Below are positions 32,906 to 45,102 of a stretch of DNA of 64,000 nt, piece by piece. Each line of letters starts with the position of its first letter. Position 1 is the first letter of the stretch. The DNA lies in contig CM055112.1 in NCBI GenBank assembly GCA_029204225.1, positions 44,463,634 to 44,527,633 of the forward strand, written 5' to 3'. Made by a program: the position numbers and the translations under genes. The notes beneath the pieces are model-generated. The model ran no database searches and was not told the origin of the DNA. It saw only the letters and a list, made by a program, of their open reading frames with translations. This DNA comes from Diphasiastrum complanatum. Its lineage: Eukaryota; Streptophyta; Lycopodiopsida; Lycopodiales; Lycopodiaceae.

Positions 32906-35078
32906 GCCTAACATAATCAATATCATGTTACAATTTATCAACTTCATTACTTTCGACTTAGATCAAATTACAATCTCGTGACATTGTAAACTAATATATA
33001 GTCACTTCAAACCTAGATAAAATCGGAATTAGAATTTGAATCAGGTTACCATATCATGATCTTGATTCATGACCTCCCAAACTATTTTAGATTTTGATCC
33101 ACTTTGGACTGGGATCAAATTAGAATTTCATGACCTCATAACCTAATCTTGATCCACTTCGAATTCATATCGGATTACTATTTCATGATTATTCAAGTTA
33201 ATTAAATCGAGTTACAATTTTAGACTCTTCAATCAATATAATTTCATTGTCTAAAAAGGAATTTCACAAGAGGAGTCATGGTATTATCTCATATGATAAC
33301 GTAACAATAGTTATTGCACTTTCTCCTTTTGATAGAAGTACATTGATTTAAACGCCATATCCTCACTCCTCTATCAAAATCTCTTGTTTCTCATGTATAG
33401 TAGGTATTGAGAATTCATATTCTTGTAGTGAGTGCTAGTGCTAATAATAGTAGGCTGATATTTATGGAAGATAAAAAGTTAGAGAAGAGTCTCATGTTTG
33501 TCTGAGGCTATAACTGAGTGTGGTTCCAGGTAGAAAATTCTTCCAAGTTCACTCCTCGGGTCCTATCGATGCAGAGTTCAAACTTTCCCAGCCACTCGAA
33601 GATGGACATGGTGAGCCTTTGGACAAGCCTAGTATGGTGTCAGGAAGTTAATCGAATCGAACCCCACACTTATTAAGTTACATTTTATTTTGGGGCTTCC
33701 TAAAGAATACCAACACGAAGTGCAACATAACCGACTACAAAGTTTTAAAGATGCATTTCGCTTTGCGATTATTTTTTATGATACCCATTCTGGTGCTTGA
33801 AAGGAGCAAGAATTTGCCCAAGGTTGAGTCTTAGGAGAAATTTTTTTTGGAGAAGCGAGACAAAGACAACACAAACACTGGTTCTCAAGGAAGAAAATAA
33901 CGTGTCAAGTTGGACCACACGGAATATTGGCAAGGCAAGGACTGCTTTTTGTTTCTCTACATGGAAAAGGGATACCTTGCTTTTAAAAGGCTTTCCGAAA
34001 AAGCATAAGAAGACTGGACGTCAACCTAAAAAGCTTAAGGCACTAGGATAATAATGCTATTGTTTCTGATAATTGTTTCTTTAATACAATTGTTTTTGGC
34101 CCCCACAAGCTCATTTGGATAAATGGGTTCCTAGGATGCCAAGCTATTTGTATTTAATGCAGAAACTTTAAGTGACTATTGCGCCAAGTAATCATAAATA
34201 TGTGGTGAAGATGGCAGATGGTTCCTCAACTGCCACTGTATAAAGATTATTATATAGTGAACGCCTTAATTTTCATATTACCAATTCGGATAAGGTAGAT
34301 AAAATCTTGCGTTAAGGACTAGTTTTACTCCAAAAATGAGTCGTTGAAAAAGGATTATTTTACTCATAGGCTTTCATTTTTGCATAATGGCTCATTAGTC
34401 AAACTTCTAGGTGATGTTCATATTCCAAACAATATTCTAGACATTCCTTGCGTATCTACTTTGAGGTTAATGAATGTTTAAAAGATTTTAAGTATAATGT
34501 TTATTTATGTATTCGAAAAGATGTAATTTTTATAAATGAGCATGTTATTTAGCCTACCTACCAGCCAATTTGAATCGGCCGATTCGAACCGTTTCTTTTT
34601 TCTTTTTCTTTTTTTGAATCAGCCCCTAACGTTGGGTTATGTTTGAATCGGCCCCTAACAATTGCGATTTGATGCAACCATGCAAGGAAATGCCTAATTG
34701 TTAGATCCAACTGAATCGTCCTCGTCCTGGCTATGGTCATCGGACTCATGTGACTGCGATGGATGAGATTGGGATTGTCATATTTGCATGCAATAAAGAT
34801 GTGTACATTTTGTAAAAGATGTTGTTAGAGTCTCCGACCAAATGAATGTGGTGAAGTTAAAATATATTTTAAAGCCATAATACATACCTCCGAATATCCA
34901 TCCCAATCAATTCTCACTCCTCGTTTCTCCAATAGTTCGAGTAATGATTGCATGTTGTTGGAATATGCATATTTATTGTCCTCTTTCGTGGGAGACCACT
35001 TTACGACAGATTTTTGCATGAACCAACAATTGCAAATTGGTGATTGTAATTTAATTTAAACAAATTTACAAATAAAAT
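32906..35078. other. Non-coding part of the duplicated block A
   Basis: No gene recognised. It matches 57346-58560 in the same order (catgttacaa...tatcaacttc; gcttgaaaggagcaagaatt at 33797 and 58157), with deletions in either copy. It shows that the duplication extends beyond the LTR. A stretch near 34170-34240 faintly resembles a retroelement protease region, too decayed to call. Confidence 0.5.
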
Positions 35079-36393
35079 ATGAATTACGACAATATCAAAT
35101 TCAACATATGGGTCGAGAGACATACGAAATGGCTAGGACAACTAAATGACTCTTTGACAAAAGTACAAAAGAGGCAATTGATTCATAAAGCTCAACCTTA
35201 TTTACATGGTGCTAGACTTACAGTAATGATTGACCACCAATCTCTTAAGTACATATGTGTTGTCGACTATAAGGCCAAGTGGTCGAAACTCATTCAGGAG
35301 TTCATGTTCAACATTAAGTATTGAAAAGGTACGTCAAATAGTGTTATCGATGCATTGAGTCAAATTGGAAAAAATAATCGGTTATGCTTTGCTAAAATCC
35401 AAAATGATCTGTATCTTTCACTTCGAGATCTTTGTCTAACCGATGGACATTTCGGTCGCATCTGGCTAGATGTCTTGGTAGAAGATTCTAGATCTAGTAA
35501 AGACCTTGGGATGTAGGATTGATTCCAAGAATTCTCAAAATGATAAGATACTGAATGAATAATCCATAAGGAATGGAAGACCGAATTAATAATATCGGTA
35601 AGGAATGGAAGTTATGTGTGTCAGATAGGGAGGAACTCAAGGCCCAAATAGCAGTGTCATGACAATTGTTGTGCTAGTTGCCCTGGCATACAAAGGACGT
35701 TGGACCTTGTCAAAACAAAGCTTTTATTGGCCAAAGATGCAAGGTCAAGTCAAGGCATATGTTCAAGGTTTGGGTCTTTTACATCATTTGGAGATTCCCA
35801 ACCCAAGAGAAAAAGTATTTCAATGGATTTTGTGACTGGATTCCCTAAAACTGGAAAGGTCATGATGCCATTTGGGTGGTGGTTCACAGACTACCAAAAT
35901 TGGAACAAACTAAATTATTGTCAAAGCTTCTAGACTAGCCAGCCTATGTCAAAGCTTCTGAACCACCCACTCTTTTGTTTAACAAGTTGTTTAGAATATA
36001 TGGCTTGTCACGTTAATGATCGAGACTCCAAGCTCACTGCCAAATTCTAGTAGTCTGAAAAACTTAAAACAACCCTTAGTCTAAGTTCTTCAGATCACCC
36101 AAAATCTGATGGGCTTGTGTATCTCACAGGCATGTCACGTTAGTGAGAATTATATGTCACGTTAGTTCTTCTAGACTAGCCAGCCTATGTCAAAGCTTCT
36201 GAACCACCCAGTCTTTTGTTTAACAAGTTGTTTAGAATATATGGCTTGTCACGTTAGTGATTGAGACTCCAAGCTCACTGCCAAATTCTAGTAGTCTGAA
36301 AAACTTAAAACATCCCTTAGTCTAAGTTCTTCAGATCACCCAAAATTTGATGGGCTTGTGTATCTCACAGGCATATATATCTCACAAACAGTA
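35079..36393 (+). pseudogene. Ty3/gypsy RNase H and integrase remnant (copy A)
   Basis: Reads YLHGARLTVMIDHQSLKYI and a KLIQEFMFNIKY segment (RNase H end), then VIDALSQ near 35345, and after shifts the integrase words FYWPKMQGQVKAYVQ (35720), GLLHHLEIPNP, SMDFVTGFPKTGK (35820) and NKLFRIYGLSR. The same fragments in the same order occur at 58561-59433. It includes a 241-bp tandem duplication (35927-36373) absent from the other copy. Confidence 0.78.
35927..36373. repeat. 241-bp tandem duplication in the integrase remnant
   Basis: Copies begin at 35927 and 36168 with cttctagactagccagccta. They are nearly identical. Only one copy exists in block B (59226-59420), so the duplication postdates the A/B duplication. 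Confidence 0.88.
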
Positions 36394-37117
36394 TATTACA
36401 TGCACAATAAACAATTTGATTGGGAGAATCATCTCCCAACGACATTACATGCACAATAATGGGTTGAACAAAGTCAAGCGTATGCCAGATATTCTACTAT
36501 TAGCAGCATGTGTCCCCATGCATCTGAACTCAATTATGCTACATGAATATTTTATTTTTTGCACTAAAAGTTGAAAATCATACATTGTAATCACGAGTCA
36601 CTTGGTCATTGCTTAGATGTAAAGGTCATGTTTCCAACCCTCACAATTTGCAAAATATTAACCCTTGGTTAACATATTTCATAATGTACTTGCAAAAGGG
36701 TTATGTGAAATTTCATGAAGTACGTGTCATTCTTGTGAGAGCCATTTCACAAGATCCCTAGTTTTTTTGGATCCTCTCACAAGAATCATGGGTCACTTGG
36801 TCACTGTTAAGATGTGAAGGTCAAGTATCCAGTCTTTATATTTTATAGAATACTAACCCTTGCTTAACATATTCCATAATGTATTTTCAAACTACCCTGG
36901 TGCATTTATTCATAGAAAAACTAGTAGGTACAAATTTGATGAAAAAGATATGTACACCCTAACGAGAGAAGTTTAAGCAAAAGTAAGCTCAAACAAGAGC
37001 AAAGCTTGCACTAAAGCTAAGATTAATTCAGATCCTGGCATTAAACATATGATGATGTCAGTGGGAGTCTGCCAACTGACTGCCACAGATCAGAAAAGTG
37101 AATAGGTGGTGACTCAA
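36394..37117. other. No gene; diverged 200-bp tandem repeat
   Basis: Two similar blocks start at about 36586 and 36785 (cacgagtcacttggtcat and catgggtcacttggtcac), both containing gatgt[a/g]aaggtca and ctaaccctt-like words. Nothing else is recognised. Confidence 0.45.
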
Positions 37118-37443
37118 CTAATGAAGGGAGATGAAATGTAGCAGACCCAGCCACCGTCGCCCGTTGTACGATTGATAGGGCCTAAGCACATTGCAGGGCA
37201 ATGGAAATACATTGTTTGAAAGAAGCCACAAGAATAGAACCAGGAATACCTTGACGCTCTGCCACCTGATGAGAACACATGCGAAGAAATTCCTCAAAGC
37301 GTCGATGCAAGTGCCATAAGTCTCAATTGTCAGGGGAATAAAAGCATCAGTAGGGTGTCTGTCGGAGTAGTTTTTCTTCTTCTCTTGTGTTGCCATGTTT
37401 GCCGCTTCTCCTGGTGTGAAAGCAAAGCGAGGCAGTAGGTCAC
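37118..37443 (-). pseudogene. C-terminal fragment of the LINE-type RT
   Basis: Minus-strand reading DLLPRFAFTPGEAANMA, then KKKNYSDR and FIPLTIETYGT matches the end of the RT group found at 24300-25569, where Ala-rich K-x-x-x-Y and F-V/I-P-L-x-E-T-x-G words are typical. It begins exactly at the copia LTR (37444), next to gtcac (minus gtgac). The 5' part at 25569 ends with atgac. The two pieces together would make one continuous reading across the copia insertion site. Confidence 0.7.
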
Positions 37444-38086
37444 TGTGAGAGATTTCAACAAGTTTAGTCATATTTTGTTAAATTGTCAATTGAGGCCCAA
37501 AACTCATTTTAGACTTAGAGATAAACTTTTTGAAGTTATATTAGTTTAAAATACATTCAATAAACACTTTTTGAAAGTGTGAGAAAGTTGGTAGTCAAAT
37601 TTGAGAGAGATTCAAATTTGATCTCTGGGTACATTGAATCTAGACCCAAAGATAGTAGGGTTTACATTTTGGAGGAAAAGCCACGTGGCCAAATAGGGTT
37701 TGGACCTGCTATAAAAGGAGAAAACTTATGGAGAGACACATCTTCTCTCTTCTCTCTCTCATTTCAACATTATGCATGGTCCTCTTTGGGTTCTACTACT
37801 CATTGGTGCACTCTCTTGATGATATCTTGCAATCTTGTGTGTAGAATGTTCATATTTTGCTATTTTTGAATCCACACTTGTGAAATACAATAGGGTACTA
37901 TAATTGTACGGACAACAACTATATTTTATATTTTGATTCATTTTTGTTCAGTATCTCTAAGAGTTTGCATCTCATTTTGTGTGTAGATGCTGATTTTCTA
38001 CATTGGCATGATTGTTGGTTTGCTCCTTATTGTAATCAAAGATCAGGGACATGGATTGGATTTTGAATTATCCGAAATCCTTCACA
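37444..38086 (+). repeat. Ty1/copia 5' LTR, 643 bp
   Basis: Begins tgtgagagatttcaac and ends ccttcaca, directly followed by a primer-binding site. It contains a TATA box (tataaaa, 37710-37716) in a region missing from the sister LTR at 25570-26118. It has a minus-oriented fragment at 41233-41380. Confidence 0.87.
37710..37716 (+). promoter_or_regulatory. Likely TATA box of the copia LTR
   Basis: tataaaa in a GC-richer context about 375 bp before the LTR end. Transcription from here would cross the R/U5 part. Confidence 0.55.
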
Positions 38087-38098
38087 TGGTATCAGAGC
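38087..38098 (+). other. Copia primer-binding site
   Basis: tggtatcagagc immediately after the LTR end, complementary to initiator-Met tRNA. Confidence 0.88.
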
Positions 38099-38626
38099 TT
38101 TTGTGTTTCAGGTTATGAAAGGATTAGCCATCTTTAGCAAAGATTTGGAGGAGTTACCAATGCTAGAGCATGCTAGATTGGTTTCTACTCAAAAATCAGC
38201 ATTTTTGCATGTGTAGAATCGTTTTTTTGTAGCTCAAAACTCAATATAGGGTTATATACTTGATCAATTCCGATTTCACACTTGTTTTACTAAAATTATC
38301 CGATATTTGGTGCATTAGGAAGGTCTCATTGGAGGCACAAGAAGATATATCAAGTTTCTGGAAATTGCATGTAGAATTTGAGATATTCAATTTTTTGTGA
38401 TTTTGTCAAAACCTTAATTTTGATTGGATTTCTAGTTTGTGAGGTTACTGAACTTGAGTGTGTTTCAATATTAGGAAGTGGCAAGAATCATCAGATGAAC
38501 CTATTGCTACCATTTGCTCTAACAAAGCTTGAATTGATTAATGTGATTCTCAATAGAATCACCTTCTGACATTTTGAGTGAGATGAATTTTCTCCTTAGA
38601 TACATCTCTCACTTCGTAAAGTGTGC
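38099..38626. other. Copia leader/internal start, no gene recognised
   Basis: This should hold the 5' leader and gag of the plus-strand copia. No gag motif can be read. The next recognisable sequence is a different copia gag on the opposite strand, so a breakpoint lies within this stretch. Confidence 0.35.
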
Positions 38627-38930
38627 TCAATAATTTGACAAGTTCGAAGTCTGGGCTTGTCTGATGTGGCCAATCTGCATGTCGGAGATGTTAAGGGTGA
38701 TCAAGGTGAATGCCTTGTCATTCTTCAACTTCCACTTGGAAATGCCTTGCTCATCGACATTGGGAAGTAATTCAGTTCCAGCGTCTATTTCCCACAATTC
38801 CTTGGCCATTAATACTACTCTCATCTTGAATTTTCATAAGTGGTAATTCAAACAATTGAGTCTGTCTACCATTAGAGCAGACTACAATTGTGAATCCATT
38901 TGGAAGTTCAAGATGAGTGTATGCAGATAA
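38627..38930 (-). pseudogene. Ty1/copia gag N-terminal fragment
   Basis: Minus-strand reading gives LNCLNYHL, a stop in place of Trp, then KFKMRVVLMAKELWEI and WKLKNDKAFTLITLNISD, the start of copia gag. Related to the gag at 44474-45030. It is followed upstream (39043-39055) by a primer-binding site. Confidence 0.72.
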
Positions 38931-39042
38931 TAGATTATATGACTGGAAACAATTATAGTAATTGTTTACTTTTTATCAGAACAATCGTTCTGATAATGTA
39001 AGCTCTATATCCGTTTTAAATGAATCAAAGAGTAGAAATTAT

Positions 39043-39055
39043 CTCTCTGATACCA
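39043..39055 (-). other. Copia primer-binding site with LTR end
   Basis: Minus-strand tggtatcagagag directly after ctaccgaca at 39056. This defines the end of a minus-strand LTR that runs to higher coordinates (roughly 39056-39350); its far end is not visible. Confidence 0.7.
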
Positions 39056-39582
39056 TGTCGGTAGAAATGTGTCGCGTTCCAACAGTTATCGGAGATCGAG
39101 GTTGAACATGAATATTACTATTCTTAAATGACCATGTGAGTTGCTCCAAAAAAGTCCTTTCCACGAGGAAAATTTTGGACGAACTCACTTTACGAAGCCT
39201 ATAAAGGATTGTAGTTTCCAAAATTTCTCAATCTAGACATGATATTCCAAAATCAAGGTTCAATCTAGAATGTATCTAGATCCTATCACTCTTAAGTTCT
39301 GATCTAGAATAACTTAAGATTTATCGAAACTTCATTACATGAAGCCATGGCTTTTGGTTATTCCAAATATATAACTCTATCTGAGTTTACAAAATAAATT
39401 TTTTTCCAAACATGAAACAATTAACACCAAAAGTTCCAATGTATCCTATGCATATAACCCTCTAAATGAGTCACAAAATGACTCACAAAGGTTGTGACTT
39501 ATAATGGGCCCTCAAACAATCCGTTTTCCAGCTTGAAAAGTGCTTGATCTGAAAATTTTTGTAGCCCTTTTCTCAGCTCCTG
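39056..39582 (-). other. Probable copia LTR body and gypsy leader, no gene
   Basis: The left part is the LTR belonging to the primer site at 39043. The right part, toward 39583, is the internal leader of the minus-strand gypsy LTR fragment. No coding potential. Confidence 0.4.
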
Positions 39583-39835
39583 GCTTTGATACCAAAACTA
39601 CACTCATATGCAAACTATAGTAAAAGATGTATAGATAGATATCAAACTCAAACTTTATTGAATTCATAGTAAGTACATAGCATCAACAAGCATGAAGCAC
39701 AGTGGAGCTGGCTGCCTTGTCTCCTTCCAACCTTTGCTGCATAGATTATAATGAGTAATGCCTCTCTCTAGGCTCACTTATGCACAATCCATGCACAATG
39801 TGGACACTTGCCACTTCGCAGTACCCTAACCCATA
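39583..39835 (-). repeat. Gypsy LTR 3' part with primer-binding site
   Basis: The minus-strand primer site tggtatcaaagc (39583-39594) adjoins the LTR end. The body to 39835 matches the last 240 bases of 31992-32905 (cttgagtttgagat, aagtggcaagtgt). The LTR is truncated where the duplicated gene fragment begins (39838). Confidence 0.7.
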
Positions 39836-39837
39836 GG

Positions 39838-41225
39838 CAAGATTATCACTTGTAAGAGGAAGCACACCAATCCAACTAAGCGAACAAGAACAACCGCGAA
39901 TAGAAAAGTCCTAGCATGCCATGCCATGCGTTGTGACTCACTCGCAAGGAAGACTAAAGAGAACCAAACCATATCGGAAAAATCTAAAGACAACAAAAGG
40001 AAAAATATCACCTTAACAAGAGAGAGAAAGGTGCTCCTTCTCAGCATGTACCTCGAGCAAGTGACAAAAAAAATTCTAGAAAATAAATTTCTCAACCAAC
40101 AATAGATCCAAAAAGGGTGAAATCGTACTATTGAGATATGGCAACCATAGCTTAGATGCTGATTCTGATTTCGGCATCCTTTTCTCTCGGTTTCGGCATC
40201 CTAGCAATGATCTTGGTAGAGGTCTTGAAACAAAGTGTATGCATGTCTTTGCAGTCCATCTTGTATAAATCTAGCCTCTACTGTTGTGGTCAATTATTGT
40301 AATTGCTACCCTAAATTTGGCATACATTATTTAACTAAAGGCTACGCTTTTTCTTGGTAACTCCCAATTAAAGATCAGGTTTAAGATTTAGATGAGAAAT
40401 CAGAACGCAACTTCCTTAATGTCTGATGTAGGGGCTTCTGCCAGAAATTTGAGTTCCATATTTTATTTCTTGGCTCTTGATATTAATTGTCATAGATTTT
40501 TTTTGGAGCTTATTTCGAGGGGGATGAAGCCTGACCTTTGAGTGCCCCAGTGGTTGTGAGGTTATTACTACCTAATGATGTATTGAAAGCCTATCATCTC
40601 CCGTTTCTTGAAGGAGAGCCTATGTTGAGCTTTTGAAGGGAATTTTCAATTGAACGTGTCGAAATGAATCAATCAACTAAAATGCAATGCCAATAATTCA
40701 TCAAATCTCACTTTTTTCTTCAAGTAGCTAGTTGCCCGATGTTTTGCATACTGGTTAAAATTACTTCTATGTACCTCTTTTTCATTGACTTGGTTAAAAT
40801 TATTGTCGTTCTCTTTGCTTCTCGATCATCTCATTGTGAAAAATTAGCCAAACATAAATTGAAAGTTACAGTCTTGCATGGCTCTAAGCAAAAGGAGATT
40901 AGGGAATTTGATATTACTCTTGACAAGTGCACCATCAACAAGAGAATTAGCTACCCATTTTTTGTTGTTAAAGTGGATGACCTTGGAAAGCTACATGTGT
41001 ACGTTGGTGAGTCTAGTATTTTTCACACCTAATGTGTTAATGATGATGAACTAAGAATAGAGTCGTAGAAATAATTCCTTTGGAGACTTTCCCAGACTCT
41101 TAAAGATGGAGGCATCTAGCAATTGTATAAGGAAATGACAGAATTTTATGGTTGAAAGCATGAAAATTAGATTTGTAACAACAATTTGTGGTTTGATAAA
41201 AGTATGCAAAGCCCCCACCCCACTC
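39838..41225 (+). pseudogene. Truncated copy of the host gene at 50913-54272
   Basis: Inverted copy of 52875-55180 with large deletions. It retains part of one exon at about 40760-41010 (LVKIIVVLFASRSSHCEKLA, then KVTVLHGSKQKE and VDDLGKLHVYVGE) and the non-coding sequence upstream, but the first part of that exon and all later exons are lost. Sequence near 41150 joins intron words from two distant places. It has no way to make the full protein. Confidence 0.75.
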
Positions 41226-41232
41226 ACTCTCT

Positions 41233-41380
41233 CAAACTCAACAATCAATTTTCGCACACTTTCAAAAAGTGTTTATTGAATGTATTTTAAACTGATATAA
41301 CTTCAAAAAGTTTATCTCTAAGTCTATAATGAGTTTTGGCCTTAATTGACAATTTAACAAAATATGAGCTAAATAATAAT
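41233..41380 (-). repeat. Copia LTR fragment
   Basis: Reverse complement of 37474-37620 (tttgttaaattgtcaatt..., ttgaaagtgtg). Truncated at both ends. Confidence 0.7.
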
Positions 41381-41691
41381 TGCAATGTGCAAATCAGCAC
41401 TTGCTTCATTATGTGCAACACACTAGTGCTAAAAACAATGCACTTAAGAATGCTCTATCAGAGTTGAATGCTACAGTCACTACTCTTCAAGGATCAAACC
41501 AAGAAATGTTAGAATCCATGGAAAAGTTGCGATTCGAGAGTTTAAAATTTGCTATTGATATAAAAGTTATCAATAAGACAATGATGAAGAGGAAAAGAAA
41601 GAGAGTACCAATGAAGAATATTGATGACTTATCTACACATAGCGGCAATCAGAAAAAAAGAATTCGAACATTCAAGTATGTTGTCATATAA
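41380..41691 (+). CDS. Small open frame with coiled-coil and basic tail, unknown
   Basis: 103 codons. Residues 15-55 show a leucine-rich helical pattern (LKNALSELNATVTTLQGSNQ), followed by a basic patch (MKRKRKR). No family recognised. It lies just upstream of the transposase-like region and may be its N-terminal exon. Confidence 0.3.
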   Translation: MQCANQHLLHYVQHTSAKNNALKNALSELNATVTTLQGSNQEMLESMEKLRFESLKFAIDIKVINKTMMKRKRKRVPMKNIDDLSTHSGNQKKRIRTFKYVVI

Positions 41692-41919
41692 ACTGCTTAT
41701 TTGATTTGTATATGTCATTTAAGTTTGATTTGCATTTGATAACATGGATTATTTATTTATTATATATAATTTGAGTTTTGTATATTTGTTGCAGATCATG
41801 TCTGGTGGCAAAGAACTATTTAATAATCATTCATGCATTGGATCATCTTTCAGTCATGTTTTACCAAGAAAGTCAGCAAAGAAAATAATAATAAAATGTT
41901 CGGATTGAAAAAATGAAAA

Positions 41920-43330
41920 ATTGTAGAGACTGTTTTGATTAAGGTTCAATCATACTTGGATGCAAATGTGATACAAGGTGCATGTGATGTATCTGGAATT
42001 AGCAGAACTGCTTATTCTACTTTTTTTAGAATAGTTAAAGAAGGTTTTTCCCAAGTGATGGTGAAGAAAATTTATCTTCCACGACGTCCATATCGGGTAA
42101 GATTAACAAGAAATTATTATAATGATGGAATGTTCAAAGTAGTTAGTCAACCACTTCATATAACTGAATTATACAAATCAGAATATGGTGATCTCATTTA
42201 CAACGATTGCAATAATATTTTTCTTGATATTGAAAATGTTCTAAAATACATTATTTGATTCTATAAACTAGACGAACATCAAGTAAATGGAAAGATCATT
42301 ATTTTAATAAAATTGGATGAATCTGAAATCATCAAGGGTCAAAAGTTGGAATGAGTGAGTGTCACTTTCATGAACAAAATTTCAAATACAAATGATCGAA
42401 CATTTAGTGTTCAATCGGAAAATCACATATGGTAGTTGGTGGCATTTCAAGTATACATTTCAATTTTTATTTAGAATATCATTATTAACAATGCATACCT
42501 TGCCAGTTTTTATTGACATGTCATGCATTATTTTGAAGAACAAATTATGGCGAGATTATAAAGAGACATTTGGAGGGTGAGAAATTTACAGTCGAAAAGC
42601 ATGGAAGTTTTCAAATTGAATGGCACCTTGCAGGGGATTTAAAAACATTAAAATGTATGTATAATGTCTCTCATGGGACAACATCAAAACATCCATGTCT
42701 TTATTGCATGAAGGATTGCTACAATATAAATTTGGGATGATCAACAAATTGAAGATCCAAATATGAAAAGTGTTCTGCCAATTCCTTTAAAAAAAATTCA
42801 CATATGCGTATTGCATGTTGAAGTTCGTATTATTGAAAAACTTATTTACCTGCATATTCTACTAGCATGGAATCATAAACCAGAGTCTATGGCTAAAGCA
42901 TAAATTAGGAGGTTGGAAATAGTTCTGTCAAATGCAGGAAGGACTACATAAAGGGAATGTCATGATTGAAAAAGTGATAGACTCTCCGGGAAAAAAGAAA
43001 ACGTTCCTAATAAGCCATCAATTGGAGATGCTAAAGCAAGAAGATTCTTATCCAATCACACATGCAAAGAATCAAGTGTCAAATACGAAATTTGGAGAGA
43101 AATTGTTCAAGCCACACAAACACTAGAACGAAGTAATCGAGTGAAAAAGGGACAAGTGTGGACCAACTTAGACAAACTCATAGGTGTTATCAGAAAAGAA
43201 AACCTATCATCAGAAGATATGAGGACTTTGCAAAATCATTGCACCACATTTGTAAAATCTTTACATGATTGTTGGAGAAAAGACAATGGTATTCATTACA
43301 TCTAATCTATGTATTCAATATTCTAGAATC
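41920..43330 (+). pseudogene. DDE-like transposase remnant, family not assigned
   Basis: Broken frames give, in order: KVQSYLDANVIQGACDVSGI, SRTAYSTFFRIVKEG, FYKLDEHQVNG and LIKLDESEIIKG (possible first catalytic Asp), then near 42605-42715 WHLAGDLKTLKCMYN followed by KHPCLYCMKDC, and at 42780-42860 IPLKKIHICVLHVEVRIIE. The GD-x-K...PC-x-x-C plus L-H-x-x-x-R-I pattern recalls transposase-like proteins annotated in several eukaryotes, where the spaced Asp residues would bind metal. TGA at 42256 and 42353 fit lost Arg or Trp codons; at least three frameshifts follow. No terminal repeats were found. Confidence 0.5.
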
Positions 43331-44473
43331 TACCTAATATGTACTCAAATCTTGGAACTTCATCCAGTACAAATTGAAAGAGCCGCTTTTTAAAATATTT
43401 AAATATAGTCGTTTATTATTCCACAAGGAAATGTGTGATGTAATTGGCAAGGTGTATGTGACGCCATTGCAATGATTTGTATGTTGGTGACTCCAAAAAT
43501 TTCAAGTACAAGACCAAAATTCAGAATCTATATTAGAAACTTGTACTTATTGGATTCATGTTTATAGATAAGTATCATATTTTTTTATATAAAAAAAAAA
43601 CATGAGATTGATGTTGTATGTTTTTTTCTTATCATGTTGTATGTATTTTTCATAATGTTAATTGAAGACTTCAACTTTGTAATGTCTAGAATGCACTAAA
43701 CATGTATTTTAGTCTTGGAACTTCATCCAATACAATTTCATAATGATATAACTGGCAAGGTATATGTGACATCATTACAATGTTTTATTTCTTGGTGACT
43801 CTAATACTTATATTTGGAGTTTAATTCAATGTTAAATGGTTTATATTTGGCAATCAACTTTATTATATTTATATGTATTGACGTCTTTTCAAGTACCAAT
43901 ATTTTTTAGAATTGCTTGGGTTGTTTTTTTATACGTTATAAACATTTGAGCCACATGAAGAAAATAAATATATATAGAACAAACATAAGACATAAAAGAT
44001 TAAAAGATATTATTTAACAAGCTTTGCTTTTGCTATGATCTCATTGGATCCCCAACACTGTTTTGAGAAAATAAAGAATCCCTTGGCCAAAATGACGACT
44101 ACCAAGAGAACCTAAAGAAACGAAATGGGAAATAAAGACATTAAAACCAATACCAACCATCTTATTACATAAACAAAAATTGATGAGTAATACAATAAAC
44201 TAGAAACAAAGGAGTCTCTTTAGCTCTTCCAACTTTTTGGGTTCTATGACTAATCATCTTCAACATACCAAAAGTTCAAATAACAATGACAAAACAATTC
44301 ACATCTTTCAACCAAATTTGAGCTAGAAAAAATGTAAATATCAGTTATTAACCATAAACTTGATCTTGATGCCTTGTACTCATGAAAGAAAAGCCTTTAA
44401 CTGATTGCAGAATAGAAAAGTCTAGTAAAACTGGCGGAAAGTAGCACAAGTTAATTCAGGTTTTGTAACTTAG
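43331..44473. other. AT-rich stretch without a gene
   Basis: No coding signal. A short imperfect duplication: ttggaacttcatcca[g/a]tacaa and a ggcaaggt[g/a]tatgtgac[g/a] word each recur (43352/43718 and 43449/43758), giving a unit of roughly 310-370 bp. Confidence 0.4.
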
Positions 44474-45030
44474 TTACACTGATGAATCGGAGACCAAAAC
44501 TGAGTTCACAACATTAAAAAAATATTCTAACAGGAAAATGATTTCGCCAGCTCTCTCTCTCGCATAAAATGTACAAGAAACTTTAATTACTGCGTCTTGA
44601 TCGTCTATGACAGATCCAAAAGTGGCCATTTGCTTCAGCAGGTTCTTGAATTGGTTGATGTGATTATGTAGGGAATCACCATTTGCCATCTTGAGGGAGT
44701 AAAATTTCTTCCTGAGATGTAGCTTGGAAGCTATAACTCGCACTTCGTATAATGTGCACAAGATGTTCCAGACTTTCTTTGATGTTTGAGCTTCGGACAC
44801 ATGGCCGATTTGAGTATCCGAAATGTTGAAGATGATTAGCACAAATGCTTTGCCATCCTTCAGCTTCCATCTGAAGATTGCCGCATCGTCAGCTTCCCCT
44901 CTGCACATGTAACAACGTCATACAACTCTTTAGCCATTAGCATGGTTGTCATCTTAAATTTTCACAAATGGTAATTAGCTCCATCAAGCTTGTCCATGAT
45001 AGGACTAGCTTTCCCTTGGGAATCCATGTG
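44474..45030 (-). pseudogene. Ty1/copia gag (UBN2-type)
   Basis: Starts near 45028 (MDSQGKASPIMDKLDGANYH), with a TGA in place of Trp, then KMTTMLMAKELYDVV. After a frameshift near 44905 comes the main block FRWKLKDGKAFVLIIF and KLHLRKKFYSLKMANGDS, then HINQFKNLLKQM. This is the central gag domain of copia. It stops inside the domain, with no zinc knuckle. Confidence 0.78.
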
Positions 45031-45102
45031 GAAGATTAGTCTAGGTGATAGGAGTAACTATCAGTGACTTAAGTATGAAAATTTGGTACTAAATTACAAA
45101 AC

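Noticed and set aside
33797-34051. Basic 84-codon frame as a host gene
   Set aside because: The copy at 58157 has frame-breaking indels and there is no domain, so it is repeat sequence.
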